Of a stretch of 64,000 nucleotides of DNA, positions 60,851 through 64,000 are shown in pieces. Position 1 is the first letter of the stretch. The number at the start of each line of letters is the position of its first letter. Origin of the DNA: Halorussus gelatinilyticus (GTDB taxonomy: Archaea; Halobacteriota; Halobacteria; Halobacteriales; Haladaptataceae); contig NZ_CP096658.1 in assembly GCF_023238445.1 (NCBI RefSeq), positions 62,001 through 126,000 of the forward strand, in the 5' to 3' direction. The notes beneath the pieces are model-generated. The model had not been told where the DNA came from. It searched no databases and saw only the letters and a program-made list of their open reading frames with translations. The position numbers were made by a program, and so were the translations under genes.

Positions 60851-61942
60851 ATGAACCGCGACGACTTGTCCGGCCACTTCGAGTGGTTCGCCGACTGGTG
60901 CGTCGGCACCTCGCCGCTGTACGAGCGACTCGCGCGCGGGGTCGCCGCCGACCCCGACCTCCTCGACCTCGCCAGCGCTCCTCCCGACGACCGGTCGCCC
61001 GCCCACCTGCTGTTCGCGGCGGTGCAGTTCCTACTCCTGTCCGGCAACGAATCGTCGCTGGCGGACTTCTACCCCACCGTCACCGACCACCCGACCGACC
61101 CCGCCGAACGGGACCCGGTTCCCGCGTTCCGGGAGTTCTGCCTCTCGAACGCCGACGCGATTCGGAACCTGACGACGACCCGCCGGACTCAGACCAACAG
61201 CGTCCGGCGGTGTGCCGCCCTGCTTCCGGCGTTCGAGGAGGTGTCGCGGCACGCGAGTCGCGGGTGCGCCCGCGACGCGCGCGAACCGCTCGCGCTGGTC
61301 GAAGTCGGACCGAGTGCAGGCCTGAACCTGCTGTGGGACCGGTACGGCTACGACTACGGCCCGGGCGGACGCTACGGGACCCTCGACTCGCCGGTCCGCG
61401 TCGAGTCGACGGTGCACGAGGGCGACCCGCCGCTCCCCGAGAACGCCCCGCCGGTCGCCTCGCGGGTCGGCGTGGACCTGAACCCGCTGGACGTGACCGA
61501 CGACGCCGACGCGCGGTGGCTCCGCTCGCTGGTGTGGCCCGAACACGACGACCGCCATCGGACGCTCCGGAGCGCCATTCGAGTCGCCCGCGAGCACCCG
61601 CCCGACCTCCGGGAGGGCGACGCGCTCGACCTCCTCCCGACGGTTCTCGCCGAGATTCCCGACGACCGGCCGGTCTGCCTGTTCGACACGCAGGTTCGCT
61701 ACCAGTTGGACGAGGCGGCCCGCGACCGCTTCGACGCGCTCGTGGCGGAGCTGGGCGCGGACCGCGACCTCTACGTCGTCTCGGGCGACTTGACCGCCAG
61801 CGAGTACGAGCAAGCCATCGACCTCACGCTGACGACCGTCGAGGGAGATTCGAAATCGGAGGACCGCGAGCGAGCGGAGTTGCAAACCGAACGCCTCGGC
61901 GTCTACCAACAACACGGCGCGTGGATAACGTGGGACGAGTGA
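60851..61942 (+). CDS. DUF2332 family protein
   Basis: A 363-residue protein of the DUF2332 family. Landmarks include HFEWFADWCVGTSPLYERLA at the start, SAGLNLLWDRYGYDYG, RVGVDLNPLDV and SLVWPEHDDRHRTLRSAI. The SAM-like fold suspected for DUF2332 has not been assigned an activity. It follows the duplicated membrane protein by 46 bases on the same strand, with a GTTAAGT element between. Confidence 0.85.
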   Translation: MNRDDLSGHFEWFADWCVGTSPLYERLARGVAADPDLLDLASAPPDDRSPAHLLFAAVQFLLLSGNESSLADFYPTVTDHPTDPAERDPVPAFREFCLSNADAIRNLTTTRRTQTNSVRRCAALLPAFEEVSRHASRGCARDAREPLALVEVGPSAGLNLLWDRYGYDYGPGGRYGTLDSPVRVESTVHEGDPPLPENAPPVASRVGVDLNPLDVTDDADARWLRSLVWPEHDDRHRTLRSAIRVAREHPPDLREGDALDLLPTVLAEIPDDRPVCLFDTQVRYQLDEAARDRFDALVAELGADRDLYVVSGDLTASEYEQAIDLTLTTVEGDSKSEDRERAELQTERLGVYQQHGAWITWDE

Positions 61943-62048
61943 GGACGCGAACCGATAGTTTTCGTAAGCAGGGGTTTTATGCCTTGCCTTGTAGTACGTG
62001 CTAGCGTATGACAGCATTTTTGACGACCGATTACTCGGGGGTACGGGG

Positions 62049-62246
62049 ATGACTTCGGAGTACGACCTCGACTGTGCGACCTGCGGCGCGTCGCTGACCC
62101 GCCGCGAGGTGTCGGGCGAGGTGTTGGAAGTCGATGACTCGGACTCTCCGGAACTCGGCGCGGCCGAATCGCTGGAGGTCGCGGAGTGTCCGAACTGCGG
62201 GGGGCGCTACTTTCCGGAACCGACGTTAGAACGACTCGAAAACTGA
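62049..62246 (+). CDS. Small zinc-ribbon protein
   Basis: A 65-residue protein with two CxxC pairs (CATCGAS near the start and CPNCGGRYFPEP near the end) that should bind one zinc. The rest is acidic. Such small ribbons are common in haloarchaea and may bind DNA, RNA or a protein. A CATTTTTGAC box about 30 bases upstream supports the ATG at 62049. Confidence 0.65.
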   Translation: MTSEYDLDCATCGASLTRREVSGEVLEVDDSDSPELGAAESLEVAECPNCGGRYFPEPTLERLEN

Positions 62247-62259
62247 AACGCTGTTTTTC

Positions 62260-63387
62260 TCAGATGCCGAACGTCGCGCGGAGCATGTCGCGCGTGCCGG
62301 GACCGAGACCGACCGCGACGATGGCCACGAGCAACAGGATGGCGTAGCGCGGACTCTCCTCGAAGATGCCCTCGTCGAACACCCAGACGACGAAGACCGC
62401 GGCCACGATTTTGACCAGCAGGAAGGGCCACGCGGTGCCGATTAGCTCCACGACCGGTTCGGGGAACTGCTCGCCCACGCCGATGAGGAATCGGTTGACG
62501 GGGTGTTTGGGAACGAGGTCGGCGGGCAGTCCCAGCTCTCGCGCCCAGTCGATGCCGACGACGTTGGCGACGCCGTCAACCGCGTGCGCCCAGATGACGA
62601 CGATGCCCATCTTGCCCGTCCCCTCGTTGACCTCGGGCGCGTAGCGGGTGAGACCCTCCCACGTCAGCCACGTCACGAGGGTCGCGCCGACGAGGACGAC
62701 GACCGTAATCTGGGGGAAGAAGTCCACGTAGTCGGTCGTGACCGCGAGGAAACCGAGGTAACCGACCGACGCGGAGAGCAGCGCCGTGCCGATACCCGCG
62801 AGGGTGTACCGGTAGCCCTCGGTCGCGCCGGAGTTGCGGAGCCAGACGCTCGCCAGCAGGGCCGCCAGCGTGACGGCGAACATCGTGAAGTAGATGACGG
62901 GGCTGATGATGAGGGTGTTCCACGGGAACGAGATGGCGGCCTGAGCCGGGTCGAGGGCATCGAAGGCGTCCTCTATCACGCGGAGCGCGCCCCCGAACAG
63001 CATGTAGGGGAACAGCGCGTAGAACAGGCCGCGGTCCCGTCCGACCTCGAGTCGCCGGAGCATGAAGACGATGCCCAGCAGCGCAAGCAGCATCGTCAGC
63101 GCGTAGCCGACCTCCGAGACCAGCGTGTAGCCGGGGTACGCGACCGGTTCCGGCGCGGCCGCGCAGGCGCTCGACTCGTAGAGGAAGCTTACCGAACCGT
63201 CGGCGTAGGCCGCACACTGGGCGCTCTTGGCGTCGGCGACGACCGGCCCCCAGAAGTAGTGCCAGACGAATCCGTAGTAGACGCGCTCCGGAAAGACGAG
63301 GACGCCGCCGACGAGCGCGACCAACAGCGCGGCGACCGTCCCACCCCAGAGTTGCTCGGAGTCCATTCCTTCGGTCACGGTACTCAT
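62260..63387 (-). CDS. DUF63 family multi-pass membrane protein
   Basis: A 375-residue protein with about nine membrane helices, matching the archaeal DUF63 family. Family-specific segments are YYGFVWHYFWGPVVAD, the loop with GGALRVIEDAFDA and WAHAVDGVANVVGIDWARELG. The function is unknown. The start at 63387 (MSTVTEGM) is three codons inside the longest frame. It is convergent with the small zinc-ribbon gene. Confidence 0.88.
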   Translation of the reverse strand: MSTVTEGMDSEQLWGGTVAALLVALVGGVLVFPERVYYGFVWHYFWGPVVADAKSAQCAAYADGSVSFLYESSACAAAPEPVAYPGYTLVSEVGYALTMLLALLGIVFMLRRLEVGRDRGLFYALFPYMLFGGALRVIEDAFDALDPAQAAISFPWNTLIISPVIYFTMFAVTLAALLASVWLRNSGATEGYRYTLAGIGTALLSASVGYLGFLAVTTDYVDFFPQITVVVLVGATLVTWLTWEGLTRYAPEVNEGTGKMGIVVIWAHAVDGVANVVGIDWARELGLPADLVPKHPVNRFLIGVGEQFPEPVVELIGTAWPFLLVKIVAAVFVVWVFDEGIFEESPRYAILLLVAIVAVGLGPGTRDMLRATFGI

Positions 63388-63534
63388 GTTTGTCAAGGCG
63401 AAAGCCGACGGTTTTACGGTTCCGGTCTCGGTCGTCTCGGTCGCTCGTCACGGAGTCGAATCTGGCCGGGACGTCGGCGGGTCCGGTCGAAGGCGGCACG
63501 GGTCGCGGCGAACGCTATCGAACGAGCCTCGGTC

Positions 63535-63999
63535 TCAGACCTCGCTACCGTCGATGGGCAACTCCTCGGTCTCGTAGGGCGTGCCGAGGATGACCATCGT
63601 CTGAGAGCGCGCGAAGCCGTCCATCTGGGCGATGTTCTCGAACATCAGCTCTCGGAGTCGGTCGGCGTCCTCGGCGTAGACCCGCATCAGCACGTCCCAC
63701 GAACCGGTCGTGAGGTGGACTTCCTGTACGCCGTCGATGCCTTCGAGGCGACCGAGCGTGTCCTGTTCCTGACCCTGTTCGACCTGCAGGCCGACGACTG
63801 CCGAGATACCGTAGTCGAGCGCCTTCGGGTCTACCTTCGCGTGGTACCCCTCGATGACGCCCGCTTCCTCCATCCGGTTGACCCGGTCGTGGACCGTCGC
63901 GCTGGACATGTCGATGCGGCGCGCGATCTCGCTGAACGGCGTTCGCGCGTCCTCCTGTAATGCTTCTAAGATTTCTCGGTCGGTATCATCGAGTTCCAT
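63535..63999 (-). CDS. Lrp/AsnC-family transcriptional regulator
   Basis: A 154-residue regulator. The N-terminal helix-turn-helix is DDTDREILEALQ with SEIARRIDMSSATVHDRV; the C-terminal RAM domain has VEQGQEQ, VQEVHLTTGSWDV and DADRLRELMFENI. The start codon lies one base inside the right edge, so its promoter is outside. In many haloarchaea a close relative is divergent from glutamine synthetase glnA; if so, glnA lies just beyond the window (inference). Confidence 0.92.
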   Translation of the reverse strand: MELDDTDREILEALQEDARTPFSEIARRIDMSSATVHDRVNRMEEAGVIEGYHAKVDPKALDYGISAVVGLQVEQGQEQDTLGRLEGIDGVQEVHLTTGSWDVLMRVYAEDADRLRELMFENIAQMDGFARSQTMVILGTPYETEELPIDGSEV

Positions 64000-64000
64000 A

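Noticed and set aside
1-64000. CRISPR array, rRNA operon, insertion sequence or integrase
   Set aside because: No repeat-spacer pattern, rRNA-like sequence, transposase or recombinase was seen. The only element-like gene is the HNH endonuclease.

Overview
The window is a contiguous stretch of haloarchaeal chromosome. The evidence is high GC with strong third-position G/C preference, very acidic proteins, leaderless-type starts with TATA boxes about 26-28 bases upstream, archaeal ribosomal protein S17e, coenzyme F420 synthesis (CofD), geranylgeranyl reductase, a Tat-exported subtilase and many small haloarchaea-type proteins. A genus cannot be assigned securely; the gene content feels Halorussus-like, but that is only a guess. 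There is no rRNA, CRISPR array or intact insertion sequence. One tRNA gene (Glu, UUC) is present.

Left part (0-9 kb): a 5'-truncated geranylgeranyl-reductase-family flavoprotein, a membrane dipeptidase, a GtrA membrane protein, a repeat-rich gap, a secreted subtilase, then divergent acyl-CoA dehydrogenase and hydroxyacyl-CoA dehydrogenase/enoyl-CoA hydratase fusion genes (beta-oxidation). An AT-richer HNH endonuclease with NUMOD-like repeats sits just before tRNA-Glu.

9-20 kb, minus strand: a tightly overlapping MoxR/DUF58/von Willebrand A operon (two large VWA membrane proteins, a coiled-coil protein, a membrane protein, MoxR ATPase, DUF58), followed by a soluble sensor kinase with an N-terminal DNA-binding-like domain. 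A 3' remnant of a peptide-ABC permease lies upstream.

20-29 kb: YjbQ-family protein, hydroxyacid dehydrogenase, aspartate-semialdehyde dehydrogenase, S17e, and a four-gene overlapping operon cofD / dihydrouridine-synthase-like / CitG-like / DUF447 that looks like a cofactor pathway.

29-47 kb: HD phosphohydrolase, aldehyde dehydrogenase, PanB, HAD phosphatase, a second acyl-CoA dehydrogenase, an eight-PAS sensor kinase, AlaX-type tRNA editing protein, peroxiredoxin, class-III aminotransferase, MgtC/DUF4010 and AI-2E membrane proteins, and a PadR regulator with a 48-residue membrane protein.

47-64 kb: amphi-Trp protein, a possible structured RNA, DUF1028 protein, two genes that each appear broken by one base (a haloarchaeal family protein at 49 kb and a lipoprotein at 51 kb), one-carbon genes folD and glyA, a 705-residue CHAT (caspase-like) protein meeting a 46-residue membrane protein tail to tail, a TbsP-like regulator, a YcaO protein fused to a zinc-containing N-terminal domain, a duplicated membrane protein, DUF2332, DUF63 and an Lrp-type regulator at the right edge.

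The most promising less-described items are the CHAT protein locus, the cofD-CitG-DUF447 operon, the YcaO fusion and the structured RNA candidate.
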